Assembly (NCBI RefSeq): GCF_943734655.1
Contig: NC_071354.1
Span: 71,987,338-72,051,337, forward strand
Length of the DNA stretch: 64,000 bases
From: Sabethes cyaneus
Taxonomy: Eukaryota; Arthropoda; Insecta; Diptera; Culicidae
Direction: 5' to 3'
Position 1 is the stretch's first letter; the number at the start of each line of letters is the position of its first letter. The notes below the pieces were generated by a model. The model saw nothing but the letters and a program-made list of their open reading frames with translations. It had not been told where the DNA came from and ran no database searches. The position numbers and the translations under genes were made by a program. This document shows, in pieces, positions 1 through 11,852 of this stretch.

Positions 1-268
1 AATTTTCACTCCGATCGGTTCAGTAGTTTTCGATTCTATAAGGAACATAGAGCAGACAGAAATCCATTTTTATAGGCATAGATTTGTATGGGAGCCCCCC
101 TCTTAGTGGGGGGAGGGGTCTTTTTCCATCGAGAGAATCTTCCCTAGCCCCAAAAACCTCTACATGCAAATTTTCACGCCGATCGGTTCAGTAGTTTTCG
201 ATTCTATAAGGAACATAAGGATAGACAGACAGAAATACTTTTTTATAGGTATAGATAGGTCACTCTAC
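1..268 (+). repeat. Terminal modules of dispersed CAGA-tailed repeat family
   Basis: Two consecutive copies of a module made of a conserved stretch (CCGATCGGTTCAGTAGTTTT core), GATTCTATAAGGAACATA, a few CAGA units, then a TTTTTATAGGTATAGAT terminus. A G/C-homopolymer spacer (GGGAGCCCCCCTCTTAGTGG) separates them. The same arrangement recurs at about 56280-56722 with only scattered differences, and inverted at 60745 onward. The left part of the element lies outside the window. It resembles what is described for dipteran microsatellite-bearing elements such as mini-me/DINE-type; that relation is recalled, not tested. Confidence 0.75.
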
Positions 269-810
269 TTTACCCTTTCCGGGAAAAGTAAATGTTTAAT
301 GTGATAAATCAAAAATAAGATGAACTGAAAATCTTATTCTTAGACTAAAAATGTCGACTAAGCGAAGGTGAGATTCGAACAAAAAATCATAAAGTTGAAT
401 AGCGCGACAAAACTTGAGGTTAATAGACTGTAAGATATCAGACAACTTAGTGATGTAGTTGGTTGAAAAACACGCTTTTTTTAGATAATATTTTTCCTAA
501 ACTGCTAAGAAAATCTGCCTATATTTAGTATACTAAAAAAAATTTTGCTCTACGATGCTTGGTTGCAAGAAAATTTTGTTCGGATTTTTTTTGGCAAATA
601 CATGATATCGATTTCTTTTAATAGTGTTTTTGTTTATAAATCCTTCAACTGCTCGTTTATAAAATTTCATAGAATTCTAGGAATCTTCGGCTCAAATCAG
701 AACGATAATTTTGAAAAATCCCAAGAAATACCCTCGACCCCCCTTCCGTTTTTTATGAGCCCAATTGATGTTGCACCTCTGCACAAAACACGGTAAATCT
801 AAATCGGAAA
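269..810. other. AT-rich stretch, no feature recognised
   Basis: AT-rich sequence with scattered stops. The 83-codon open frame at 545-796 has no recognisable motif and looks like chance. Confidence 0.5.
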
Positions 811-1746
811 CCGTCATCCGGGGATACTTGCAACACCGGGGTTACTTGAAACACTTTTGCGCATCGCGCTTTTGACAGCCCTAACGCATTTGTTTTGTAA
901 ACATAACCATTTGTAGTCAATGGCGTTTTAAAGAAGGGACGTTTACCTATTGTTTAGTTAAGTTTAATCCATTATATAATTGATTTGCTTGTTTTTATAC
1001 GATTGGAAAGTAATTTCACTTTCAGAGTAGGAAAAATGGATGCGCAAAGTTGTGTCAGTGCATTGACATGAAATTATTTTTTATCGTTTGGTTCCTGTAC
1101 ACAACTAGTGCATCATATAAGCCAACAAATAGCAAGCTTTATTTATATTTTGAACTTGGGGAAGTAACGATGAATTCGTGTTGTTAATTCCAATATGGCG
1201 CGGCTTGCAGTACTTGCAGAATAGATAATTATAGTAATAGACAGTATGTAAACAGTATGTTTGCATCTGTACGATGTTATTTTGTCTACTGCCATCTCCA
1301 GAAAAATTAAAATTGTGAAAAATTCCACGTGCCTTGAAACGGCTATTTGAAGTTCGCCGACATGCTGCATTTTCACCGAATATCTTTAAAAAAGCGATTG
1401 ACAAAATTGGGAAACAAAACATGCCTCCAGTATCTCTTGTTTCACTAGAAATATACTCAAAATATCTAAAAATATTCATTCGCGGTTTTAAATCAAATTT
1501 AAAATCATAAGAAACGCAAAATCAGAAAAGTGTTGCAAGTAACCCCGTTTGTTGGGTAACTTGCAACACCCCTATTTTCGGTTCATTCTACAGGCTCATT
1601 TAGCAGATATTTTTTCTCATAATCATAAATCAAAAATACTGACCACTATACAAGTTTTGGCTACCTACACTTGGACGTAAACGGTACACTTCGAAAGTTA
1701 TACCAAGTCAAAGTTCAAAAGTGTTGCAAGTATCCCCGGATGACGG
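811..1746. mobile_element. Inverted-repeat (MITE-like) element, ~0.94 kb
   Basis: The first 26 bp (811-836, CCGTCATCCGGGGATACTTG start) and the last 26 bp (1721-1746) are perfect reverse complements. The left end adds a second related motif (GGGGTTACTTGAAACAC, about 837-853), and a similar pair of opposed motifs sits at about 1530-1575, so the ends are built from a repeated TTGCAAGTAACCCC-type subunit. No transposase frame is visible. I could not define a clean target duplication. The LINE at 1956 inserted next to its right end, so a second copy of the last 15 bp of the right arm is found at 6577-6591. Confidence 0.6.
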
Positions 1747-1955
1747 TAAGAAAATGTGATAAAAACTCTAGACAAAAACATGACAAAATCGGGTTACCAC
1801 TGTGTTATCAACTCTCTTTCTTTAGCGGAAAAATATTTTTCTGTCGTTGTATAGAGACAAACAAGTTTCAATGTTTTGAATAGTATTGTTGAAAATAATA
1901 ATTAATTGATCTGAATTATCATTTACGAGACACTAATCTATTGTAATAGATTGAT
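1732..1955. repeat. Left copy of 224-bp direct repeat flanking LINE
   Basis: Reads base for base the same as 6577-6800 (offset 4845), beginning ATCCCCGGATGACGG and ending GTAATAGATTGAT. The sequences diverge immediately outside on both sides. This is the behaviour of a target-site duplication made on LINE insertion. The first one or two bases could belong to the LINE tail. Confidence 0.85.
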
Positions 1956-2055
1956 AGATTTTTGGCTGGCAAATGAGTGAACATGTGCAAATATATCACC
2001 TCTGTTTTCTAACTCCTATCTCTACCTCCACGAGGTGCCGGCTGGGGTACGGTAG

Positions 2056-2089
2056 CCAAAGTTGCGCACCTGGTGGTACGCAACTTTGG
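2056..2089 (+). other. Hairpin in LINE 5' leader
   Basis: CCAAAGTTGCG at 2056-2066 pairs perfectly with CGCAACTTTGG at 2079-2089 around a 12-nt loop, 100 nt from the element's 5' end. Could be part of a structured 5' end such as a self-cleaving ribozyme or promoter element; this is only a structural observation. Confidence 0.5.
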
Positions 2090-2599
2090 TTGTCGTATGC
2101 AGACAGAGAAGGTGGAACACTCGCCGTGTGGTTTCCGGCTACCTAATCGTGCAGTTCGGCGCAGGATTTTCGGAGGGCGCGGCTGCGGGGTGTGAGCACA
2201 CCGGGAGAGAGTTATTTTCTCAGCTGGCTTAGCACAGAGAGAGAGAGAAAGAGACTCTTAATCGGTCTGTTTTACACAATCTGCACTTACGCCCTTTGGC
2301 GGTTGGTGCCGAATTGTACGTTTGGGCAAAAATTGAGCCACGGGACCTGATCCTGCCGGGAGTCGGCAAATCAGGTGCCCCTAAGTCAAGGTCTATCTCC
2401 GTGCCGATGACTGAATGGCTGGAGGGGTGAAAACATGCCAGTCGCGAACGGAGTGCTTTGGGCATCTTGCCTCTACTGTGCCATGCGGGGCTCTGGTACG
2501 GTCGATCTTTGTTGTCCCTTGCGTTTCGTGGGAACAGCATAGTAGTCCTGCCCAATTTCCCTTATGGGTTTTACGCCAAGTGCGTTCTGGCCAACTTAA

Positions 2600-5500
2600 T
2601 TGGCTTCGCTTACAATTTGCTGTCTGATCTGTGTTGGAGATTGTTTGTGCATATACTCCGCTAGTCAAATAGTTAGAGTCGCACAAATAAATCTTCAACA
2701 CAAACGGGCAGCAAATTTGTATTTATGCGAAAAACTTTTTAATGGCTCTGTCACCATCGCATTGGTCCAGGAGCCATATTTTCGCAAGGGGTACTTTCAT
2801 TCGACGGATATTGGAAACCAGAACTTTGCTATTTTCAGCAAAACTGGTATGACAAATCCTCGTTTGATGCCCAGAGCATGCATATTGTGGCATAGGTCAA
2901 TTAGTGCATGCCTTATCTCTGAGTTGACTACTCGAGATATTTGTGCAGTCACAGTAGAACTCGTCGTGGATGATGTCCATAGGCGCTATGTCTACTGTTC
3001 TGCATACTTACCACACGATGAACCGTCTCCCAGCGACGATTTCAGAAATGTGGTGAGATACTGTCAATCTAGTGGGCTTCCGCTCATTGTAGGCAGTGAT
3101 GCCAATGCCCATCACATCATTTGGGGCAGCTCGGATATCAATCTGAGAGGCTCTGATTTGATGGAATATTTGAGTGGTACCAACCTTGGAATACTCAACA
3201 TTGGCAATTGTCCAACTTTCATACGAGCTGGTAGAGAGGAAGTGTTAGATATAACACTCTGCTCTAACAGGATCAGTCATGAGTTGGCACAATGGCATGT
3301 TTCAAATGAGACACCAATATCTGATCATTGCTTTATATATTTTGATCATTTGGGTGTCTCCTTGAACGCTGCAACATTTCGCAATCCGAGATTTTCTGAC
3401 TGGGAACTCTTTGAGGAGGAACTGGCGACGAAATTTCAAGGATTCGAACCAACGATTGAGTCATCGATCGACTTGGATGTGGCTGTAGATGTCACAACAT
3501 CTTTTATTGCGGAAGCTTTTGAAGTAGCTTGCCCACTAAAAACTATTACAACGACTAGAGGAACACCATGGTGGAACTCTCATCTCGCGGAACTAAAGAA
3601 ACGATGCAGGAGAGCCTGGAATAGACGTCGGAGGGATGGCGTGGAGCCTTTCAAGCAGGCCCGGAAAGCCTATGCAAAGGCTTTACGATCTTCAGCACGC
3701 ACGAGCTGACACAGGTTCTGTAGCAACGTTTCCAGTTTCGGCGAGGCAAGTCGACTTAATAAAATACTGTCAAAATCGAAAGATTATCAGGTTAATAACA
3801 TTCGAAGTTCGAACGGTGAATACTGTTCGAATGACAATGAAATCCTGGAATGTCTCTTTTATAGTCACTTTCCGGGCTGTGTGGAACCTGAAGTTCGAAA
3901 CGATCCAGAAATCGTTTTAGGTGGCTTAGACTCATGGGCTTTTGCTCGGAGACTTGTCACAACTGAAGCGATTGAGTGGGCCGTGAACAGCTTCTCTCCA
4001 TACAAATCTCCTGGAACAGATGGAATATACCCTATTCTACTGCAAAAAGGATTCAAGTACTTCAAACACATTCTGAGAAGGATGTTTGTGTGTAGTATTG
4101 CTATTGGGTACATCCCAACTCAATGGCGTGAAATAACCATTAAGTTTATTCCTAAAGGTGGACGCGCGACATACGAGCAAGCCAAAAGTTTTAGACCAAT
4201 CAGTCTAACGTCTTTCTTGCTTAAATCACTTGAGCGGATTGTTGATCACCACATCCGCGAAACAAGCTTACTAGAAGTTCCTCTTCATTCAGCACAGCAT
4301 GCTTATCAAAGTGGCAAGTCTACAACCACTTTATTACATGATGTGGTGGATAAAATTGAGGTTGCTTTTTCACAAAAGGAATCTTGCTTAGAAACTTTTT
4401 TGGATATTGAAGGCGCGTTTGATAACGTATCTTTCGCTTCCATTTTGGAGGCTGCTCGTTATCATAATGTGCCTTCAATAATCATAAAGTGGATAGAACA
4501 AATGCTTAGTAACCGATTGCTTTTTTCGTCCTTACGGCAAGCAAGCATTTGGAAGCAACGTGTTTGTGGATGTCCACAAGGTGGCGTTCTCTCGCCTCTT
4601 TTATGGAACCTTGTGGCGGACGGCCTATTGAGGAAACTCAATGGTCTAGGCTATCCGTCATATGGTTTTGCGGATGACTATCTCATCCTAGTAGTTGGAA
4701 AGTGCATAAGCACATTATTTGACTTAATGCAGCAGGCACTACGTGTCGTAGAAACGTGGTGCCGAGAAACTGCACTTTCGGTAAATCCGAGCAAAACATC
4801 TATCGTCTTATTTTCAAGACGTAGAAATACCAATGGAGCTCGCGCTCTGCGCTTTTACGATTCGAATGTTGATGTTGTGAACGAAGTGAAGTACGTGGGG
4901 TTGATTCTCAACTCCAAGCTTGACTGGTCCACAAATATTGATTTCCGAATTAAAAAAGCGTGCATGGCCTTTGGGCAATGTAGACGAGCAATTGGCAACT
5001 CTTGGGGGCTTAAACCCAAATACATACACTGGTTATACACGGTCGTTGTCAGACCAATACTGGCGTATGGTTGTCTTGTATGGTGGCAGAGAGGGGAAGT
5101 TGTGACTGTCCAGACAAAGCTAAACCATCTTCAAAGGATGTGTTTAATGGCAATGTCTGGTGCATTTACTACAACTCCTACTGCCGCCCTAGAAGCTATT
5201 TTCAATATTAAACCTCTACACTTCCACCTGAAGCAAGAGGCACTAATATGTGCTTATCGACTACACGCGATTGGCCTTTGGCAGTCTGTGGACGGTTCCA
5301 CTGGTCATACTCGACTGTGGTCGCAAATTGTTGCTGAGGACAAGTTTGCCCTTGCTCCTAGCGATGTAACGCTCATGCGTACTTTCCCGTATAGGACTTT
5401 CTCAAGTGACTTTCCTCCTAGAGAGGATTGGATGTCAGGCTACATGGAAAGGAAAATTTCCGACTATGTGGTCTGTTATACCGATGGTTCCTTGTACGAA

Positions 5501-6301
5501 GGTCGCGCGGGTGCTGGTGTTTACTGCCGTGAGCTGGAATTGGAGGAATCCTATTCGTTGGGTAGTTACTGCACCGTTTTTCAAGCTGAAATCTTTGCAA
5601 TTATGTGCGGAGCTCAGTTTGCACTTCAGAAAGAACTGATAGGCAAGATTATCTACTTCTGTTCTGACAGTCAAGCCGCTATAAAAGCCCTTTGTGCGGC
5701 TAATTCTAAATCTAAAACAGTCATCGCCTGCCACATCCAATTAGAAGAACTAAGCATTCTAAATGCCGTTCATCTGGTTTGGGTTCCTGGCCATTCTGGT
5801 ATAACCGGAAATGAATGGGCTGATGAACTAGCAAGATTTGGAGCAGAAAAGTCGGTTTTTGGACCGGAACCTGCTTTACCAATTGCGGCATGTTGGATAA
5901 AACAAAAGATTCGATCTTGGTTTTCATCTGAACATGTACGTTATTGGGAAAATCTTGAAACTTGTCGTCAAACGAAAAGTTTCATTGTTAAGCCTTGTGA
6001 GAAGGTTGCGAAATTTCTTTTGCAACACTCAAAGGTAAATTGCAGTATTCTTGTCAGATCACTGACTGGTCACTGCAGACTAAATTATCATATGGCTACG
6101 ATTCAGCGAGCTGAATCGTTTCATTGTAATTTATGTGAATCCGACTACGGTACACCATATCACGTAATTTGCAACTGTCCTGCAGTAGCACAATTGCGTC
6201 ATAGGATCTTTGGATCCTACGTCTTAAATGAATCGGATTTTAGGAAACTAAAATTACGAGACATTTTGATGTTCCTTACCGAAAGCGGTATTGAGCTATA
6301 A
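2600..6301 (+). pseudogene. LINE ORF2: endonuclease-reverse transcriptase-RNase H with one in-frame TGA
   Basis: One reading frame runs from the ATG at 2600 to the TAA at 6299-6301, broken only by TGA at 3707-3709. The 57 codons between it and the next Met at 3881 are open and in the same frame. N-terminal part: APE-type endonuclease with LVQEPYF, GSDANAHHIIWGS and the terminal SDH. Central part: reverse transcriptase with SPGTDGI, RPISL, FLDIEGAFDNV, PQGGVLSPLLWN and the catalytic FADD near 4666-4677. Then RNase H with CYTDGS (about 5473) and VWVPGHSGITGNEWADELA (about 5780-5830), and a C-terminal Cys/His cluster (CNLCESD...HVICNC). The enzyme nicks target DNA and copies its RNA onto it. The stop sits in the EN-RT linker; by comparison with related elements a Trp is usual there, so TGG to TGA is the likely change (inference). 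A suppressor or alternative start cannot be excluded. Confidence 0.85.
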
Positions 6302-6576
6302 GCTCTTATTTATCATGAGTATACCCCCCAGGGGGTGTACTTTTGATAAGTTAACTACCAAGGATTGCAGTATCCCCTCGGGGGTACAAAAATCTCTCGG
6401 TATATATATGTTTGTGTTTGTCCAAATTCCTCATCCACCCCTTCCTATTCCTCCTGTTTTCCTTCCCGTCCTCATCAGGTAAATGATGACACGGGCAAGA
6501 TGGGCAAGGCACAAATCTTCCACATGATTGTGAGGAACGTGCTGCTCGAGCCAAAGATGCTGATACCTGATACCTG

Positions 6577-6800
6577 ATCCCCGGATGACGGTAAGAAAAT
6601 GTGATAAAAACTCTAGACAAAAACATGACAAAATCGGGTTACCACTGTGTTATCAACTCTCTTTCTTTAGCGGAAAAATATTTTTCTGTCGTTGTATAGA
6701 GACAAACAAGTTTCAATGTTTTGAATAGTATTGTTGAAAATAATAATTAATTGATCTGAATTATCATTTACGAGACACTAATCTATTGTAATAGATTGAT
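6577..6800. repeat. Right copy of 224-bp direct repeat
   Basis: Identical by eye to 1732-1955. It follows the CTGATAC tail of the LINE directly. After 6800 the host sequence continues (TTGAAGTATAATTGCC), whereas after 1955 the LINE begins. Confidence 0.85.
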
Positions 6801-9800
6801 TTGAAGTATAATTGCCTTTCAACTAACGTGTAGACAATAAGTAAAAAATTAAGCCGTTTAAGAGATCCTCGATCAGCAAACGTTCTAACCTTACAATTAT
6901 TTAAAAGATCGGTTAATAGTAATCGGTGTAAATATGTAAAAACTATTCAACACATCAATTGTTAGGCAAGCAAGAAAAGCTCTTGAGTGATTTTGAAAAA
7001 TCACGAACAAAACACAGAATTGATTCAATACGTTTCTCACGCAGAAATTTATAGTGCCGATCAGTCACTATAATTTGCGATGCAACTGAAATAAATGTTT
7101 GGTTTAGTTTGACAGTAAAATCGAAAATAATAACTCATCCACCGAGACAAAAACACACATAATTTTATATGCAATTTATGATTTGCCCCTTGAAGGCGAT
7201 TCAATATTATTTAGACAATCGGAATCTTGTTAGTTTTTTTTTAGATTGAATTCACAGACGGACTTATTCCGGCAGCCTTCAATCCCAGCTAATGATTCCT
7301 TTGAACGTCGTCGGTCGGCGCACAAATTGTTTGGAAGGCATGCTATGCTTGCGGCGGCGAGCACTGCAGTGCCATAAAAATTGATCGCCGCTCTGCATGC
7401 TGTTAACAATTTCACACTTCATTGCTTTCGCATTTGCGGAATTATTATTATGCGAAGCGCGCGTTAATCGGTTGGTGCAAATAATAAATAATGCAATCTG
7501 TAGGAATAAAGACGGTTTAATAGCTATTTGTTCAACTATATCGCTATTGGTATTTGAAATTATTTTTATCGTCAGACACTGTACGCTGCGGTGGAATGCT
7601 CAAATACTGAAATAGAAATAATAATCATCGATAAAATATCAAGTGTTTCTGTAAGTTTAGTATTAACTTGGCAGTATTCTTCGACAACAAATATTTATTA
7701 ATCCAAAATGATTTATTAAACATTTTTAAAGAAGAATTACAATGAGTAGAGTAATGCCGTGTTTGTGGTGGCAACTCTTGATTGCTGGTAGGGACCTTTC
7801 ATTCAAATGTCCCCGTCAACAATCGGTACTTGGTCAGAAAATTGAGTGAATTTCTTAAACAGACGAACATAAAATTTCCCATAAACAGATGTCAACAAGC
7901 TATTGAGTGGCTTATGCTTCTTCGCTCAATGAATTTTAAGTAAAAAGTTTTTTTATTGTACTTAATCTATCCAATGCGAAAAAGGCAATAATAGAACTAG
8001 TATGAGCCGGTAAACAAATACAATTATTTCACATGTGCATTCGTTCCACCTTTGAATCACCTTTCAAAAAGTTGCCAAATGCTAACGGTAGTAATTCCGC
8101 AGGTGAAAAGAGTATACGAGGTAAGCACGTGTATGCAAATTTACTCATCTCGCAGTGGGTCAAGTGACTGACCACTTCGGATATTTGGCAAACGATGGCG
8201 TTTGGCGTAAAAATCTTCAAACCGGTTGGCATATCGTATAAGTCTTTCCGTTTAGCGACTTCCCCACGAAATTATCTTCATTTAGTGCCCTATACATGTA
8301 CTCTAAGCCTCCAGCCGTCTTGGGTACCGCCATAATGGCCGGCCGCCAGCAGCAGTAGCACCATTGAAAGCGACAGGAGAAATCCGACAAATGCTACGAA
8401 GTTAATTGATAATGTTAGAAAAAGTGCTTGCTAAGCACCAGCTTTGAATCGAGACCTCAAGACCTGCCATAAATCAACTTCCGCCTAGGAGTGCAGAATC
8501 CGCAGGCAGGGAAAACCGCGAAGGTTGTTTCATCTTCAGCGAAACTCGTTTTGGACTTAGACCACTCAGTCAGTAGCCCAGTTTCCGTCACCCGAGTTGC
8601 TTACTGTCGGTCGGTTTATCAGAAAGAAAAACAAACGCCAGTGTTTGAAAGATGTTTTCTTGCGTACGGACGAAGATCAAGATTAAGACCCTTAAGAGGT
8701 TGCCGATATTTGAATTACCGGATGTTCAAGACCTGTATAATCAAATTGTTTAATGTGAATGACACACAGTGAGAGGAAAAGTGTGACATATAATCTCACT
8801 TTGCTAAACGAACTAATCGAGTTATTTAAGAATTCGGGTTCATCGCCTATTGAGGAAGTCTTTCCATGAGGACAACTTTTACCCATAATTATCACTTCTA
8901 ACTGTACAGTTGCGAAAACACAATTTGAAGTAATGATTTCCAATAAAATGCTCGCTCATAATAATTCCTCACTGCTGAGAACAAAACGATCTCGAGCAGC
9001 ATTTCAGCAAACGGATACCTACTCGGGCCGGCTCGTTCGAATCCAAGCATCTAGGCCACCGCTCAAACTTGTAAGCCCATTCCGCAGTCAAGAACATTTC
9101 AAGTAGGTATCCGACTGGAGTATTATTTATTCAAAATATCTTCGGCTCGAATCTTTCACAGGCTGAATCGAACACGCACACCAATAATTGCGCAACTTTG
9201 CAGAAAAAACAAAATCTTATCGTGTTTTGCATGTGCGGCTTGTTCTCGCCTACTTCCCGTCAGGTCGGTTTCTCCCGCCGTCCGCCCGTGTTGACGTGTT
9301 GGTAATTGGTATCAACATAAGACCATACAGATTACATATACCGTATCGAATAACTGCGTGTCGATAATCTTCATCGGCATAGTCTGTGCCCAAAGGGGCT
9401 CCGAATCTGTGCAACTATCGCCAACCATCTGGTGTGGATTTGGCTGTTGCTTTAGAATTGAATTGCCGCAATCAACCCGCAAAAGATTGCCGAGCATGGC
9501 TCGACAGCAGTGCTCGTACCTACCTGTTCAGCCACGGAATATAGGATAATGGTTTGGGGTAGTGAGTGACTTGCTGCTACATCTTACAAGCGCCACAAGG
9601 CTGTTCTCGTGCAGTTTGCCACGGTATGCTGCATGCGCGATGCAGTCGGATGGCTCTACTAGCTGCTGCACTGGTGGCACCACTGCACTGCACCGCACCG
9701 CACCAGTCGGTAATGTTGAAACGTGTCTTTAGTAATGCTGACGTTGAGGAGGAAACATGGAACAAAAGTACGACACTTCAGCACCATTGGCAAAACATGT

Positions 9801-10430
9801 TTAGTAGCAATATAGGCCAAGACTGTTCGAATAACCTTTAATGGGAAGTAGAAAATCGTTCAATATTGTTTCGGTTTTCCCACAATAAAATTTGATTCTT
9901 ACTGAATATGTTTTCTCATTTGGGTTTGTTGGAATTTTTGAAAATATGTAGAACTTGATAACTTCGATTTGGGACTTGGGATTTTGTTCTTGAACATGCA
10001 GTATTTTATATGGTTTTAGACCAAGATCCTGGCGTAAAGTCTTCCATGTGGTAGAATAACTGAATTGTTGAGAACGTCGATCACAGATTGATAATTCACG
10101 ATTCTCTCGTAATGCTCATCTGTACCTACTGCAAATACGGATCGGTGGTTTAATGCAAAGTAGTAGAGCAAAATTCGTGCTAAAATTGTCAACTATGACT
10201 TCAATGATGCGCTTATTAAACCGATTAGAACGATCAAAAACTCAAAATATCTATAAATTGTTTTCGAGGTTTTCGTTTAATTGTTTCCTGCGAGGTATGA
10301 CCACAGCGAACAGACGACCAAGAAAAAGGTTCCCATTTGGATAAAACGTATGTCAAATTATCTGGGAAACTATAGACATAATGTCGCTAAAGGCGTATAA
10401 AATTCCACAACAGCTAGCTTCTGGCGCTAC
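6801..10430. other. 3.6 kb unassigned sequence
   Basis: No repeat shared with the rest of the window, no motif-bearing open frame and no tRNA/rRNA signature seen. Short open frames (for example 7397-7615, 8491-8772, 9566-9841) show no recognisable domain. 9650-9710 contains a short CTGCACTGCACCGCACCGCA run. Likely host intergenic or intronic DNA. Confidence 0.45.
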
Positions 10431-10449
10431 TGTAATGTTTATAGTCCAT

Positions 10450-10650
10450 AGTTTATAGAAAATTATTCTGCTGCATGACAATGCTCGGCCTCATGTCACA
10501 TAAAGCGTGAAGAAGTATTTGCAAGCGTTCAATTTGAGTGTTTTACCGCACAATTTTTCATCTTCTTTTCATTGTGTTCATTTTCAACAAACGACAACTG
10601 TCTTGAGACGGAGGCATACTGTAGGTGTTTCTCCGTGGAAAATATTTAAG
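10450..10650 (+). pseudogene. Mariner transposase C-terminal remnant
   Basis: Frame starting near 10459 reads KIILLHDNARPHVT then a stop, followed in the same frame by VKKYLQAFNLSVLPHNFSSS. HDNARPH is the signature around the second catalytic aspartate of DD34D mariner transposases, and a LxxPxYSPDLxPxDxxxF block normally follows; here that block is degraded. No inverted terminal repeat identified. The reading decays into the 19-bp repeat at 10654. Confidence 0.6.
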
Positions 10651-10672
10651 CACATTAGTAAGCTTTTGGCAT

Positions 10673-11276
10673 GGGTATGAAATGGGGAAGGCAAACGAGA
10701 AAGCGACCAACATAGCTTTTGCCAGCCCAAGCTCCTACCTAGCGCCTCCACGCGGCCATACTCGGTAATGCTCTATTGAGTAGCTAAGCTAGGAGGTGTG
10801 ATGCCGCGTGGTTCCCAGATACAGACGACTGAGCCACACGGCATTGGTAGCAGGTAAGTATAATATGTTAGTTTAATTATTTGTTTCGTTTTAACTCATC
10901 AAGCACCTCTTACTGTACAATTAGGACTCTAGCCGTAACAAGATTAAAAATTGCACGTGGATATCGCAAGGAAAAATTAAATTAATTATTGGATATTAGA
11001 TGCACTGAAACTGACGTAATTATTTTTCATTCGACGGATTGATGGTGAGATTGTTCTATTTTTCCATGTATGCCCTATTTAATTTTATTTTTAATATTAT
11101 ATTCATATTGTATATTACTGGGTTCAAGAATACCTAAGAAGAGTGTGTTTTTGCGCATCCTCTTAAAGTAGGCGTTCAACTACCCATTTCTACAATCGTA
11201 AGGACATGGCCAGGTGTATGGTGTACTTACAGGTATATCATATCAGCCACCCATGATGTGTACGGTTGTCTATGCT
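10673..11276. mobile_element. 604-bp insertion flanked by 19-bp direct repeats
   Basis: ATTAGTAAGCTTTTGGCAT occurs at 10654-10672 and again at 11277-11295. The intervening sequence begins GGGTATGAAATGGGGAAGGC and contains a compositionally distinct G/C-rich block (10720-10850), then AT-rich sequence. A 19-bp duplication is typical of retroposition (LINE or SINE). No coding motif is visible and the insert's orientation is unclear; it may be a truncated LINE end. Confidence 0.6.
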
Positions 11277-11295
11277 ATTAGTAAGCTTTTGGCAT

Positions 11296-11850
11296 ATTCA
11301 TTTCATTCAACTTCAATACCATAACCATATAACCATATGCTCGCACCTTACGCTTAACTCCTCTCAAAAAGCTTTGTGCAACATCTCGCTGTAGCTTCTT
11401 CTGTACGGAAACCTACTTTTTCTTCATGTCTTACTCTGATTTGACCTCCTAAGGATGCTTCCATAGTTGTTTCATAATAAGCCAGTATTTTTCATTGCCC
11501 AGCAAACCACAAATCGTAGAATAAGGTATGAAAATTATCGTAGATATCGCCAAACAAACTCGAACTCCTACATAAAGCTTAATAAAGTGCACCCTAGTTT
11601 ACATTTATTCGTACAAAATGATGGTAACTGATTCACATGCGATTTTTATCACAAAATTGTATAGCATTACGGAACTAATCATGTTGAGTCGGATTTCATC
11701 GTATACAAATACTTATGAATGTGAATTATTTTCGAATAATCTGCAGTACGTATATCGCCTCCAAAATAGTACGCATATGCCGGTTTCGTGCATCTAATGC
11801 GATTTGTCTAGATATATATCGGTACATATTTCATATTTCTTACTCTGATA
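11296..11850. other. Unassigned AT-rich stretch
   Basis: No recognisable feature. It separates the retroposed insert from the mariner remnant on the opposite strand. Confidence 0.4.
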
Positions 11851-11852
11851 TA

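Larger units (their letters stand above)
1956..6576 (+). mobile_element. Full-length-looking LINE (I/LOA-like), 4.6 kb
   Basis: Bounded by the 224-bp direct repeat. It has a G/C-rich leader of about 640 bp (1956-2599), a single long EN-RT-RNaseH reading frame (2600-6301, one nonsense codon) and a 3' region ending in short tandem CTGATAC units (6559-6577) instead of poly(A). Presence of an RNase H domain plus APE-type endonuclease points to the I or LOA groups. No ORF1/gag frame is visible between the 5' end and the endonuclease, which is unusual for those groups. The leader holds an 11-bp perfect stem (2056-2066 with 2079-2089). Confidence 0.85.

Noticed and set aside
9566..9841. Possible small host gene in G/C-richer DNA
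   Set aside because: No domain, no splice or codon evidence, and an overlapping frame on the other strand of similar length.
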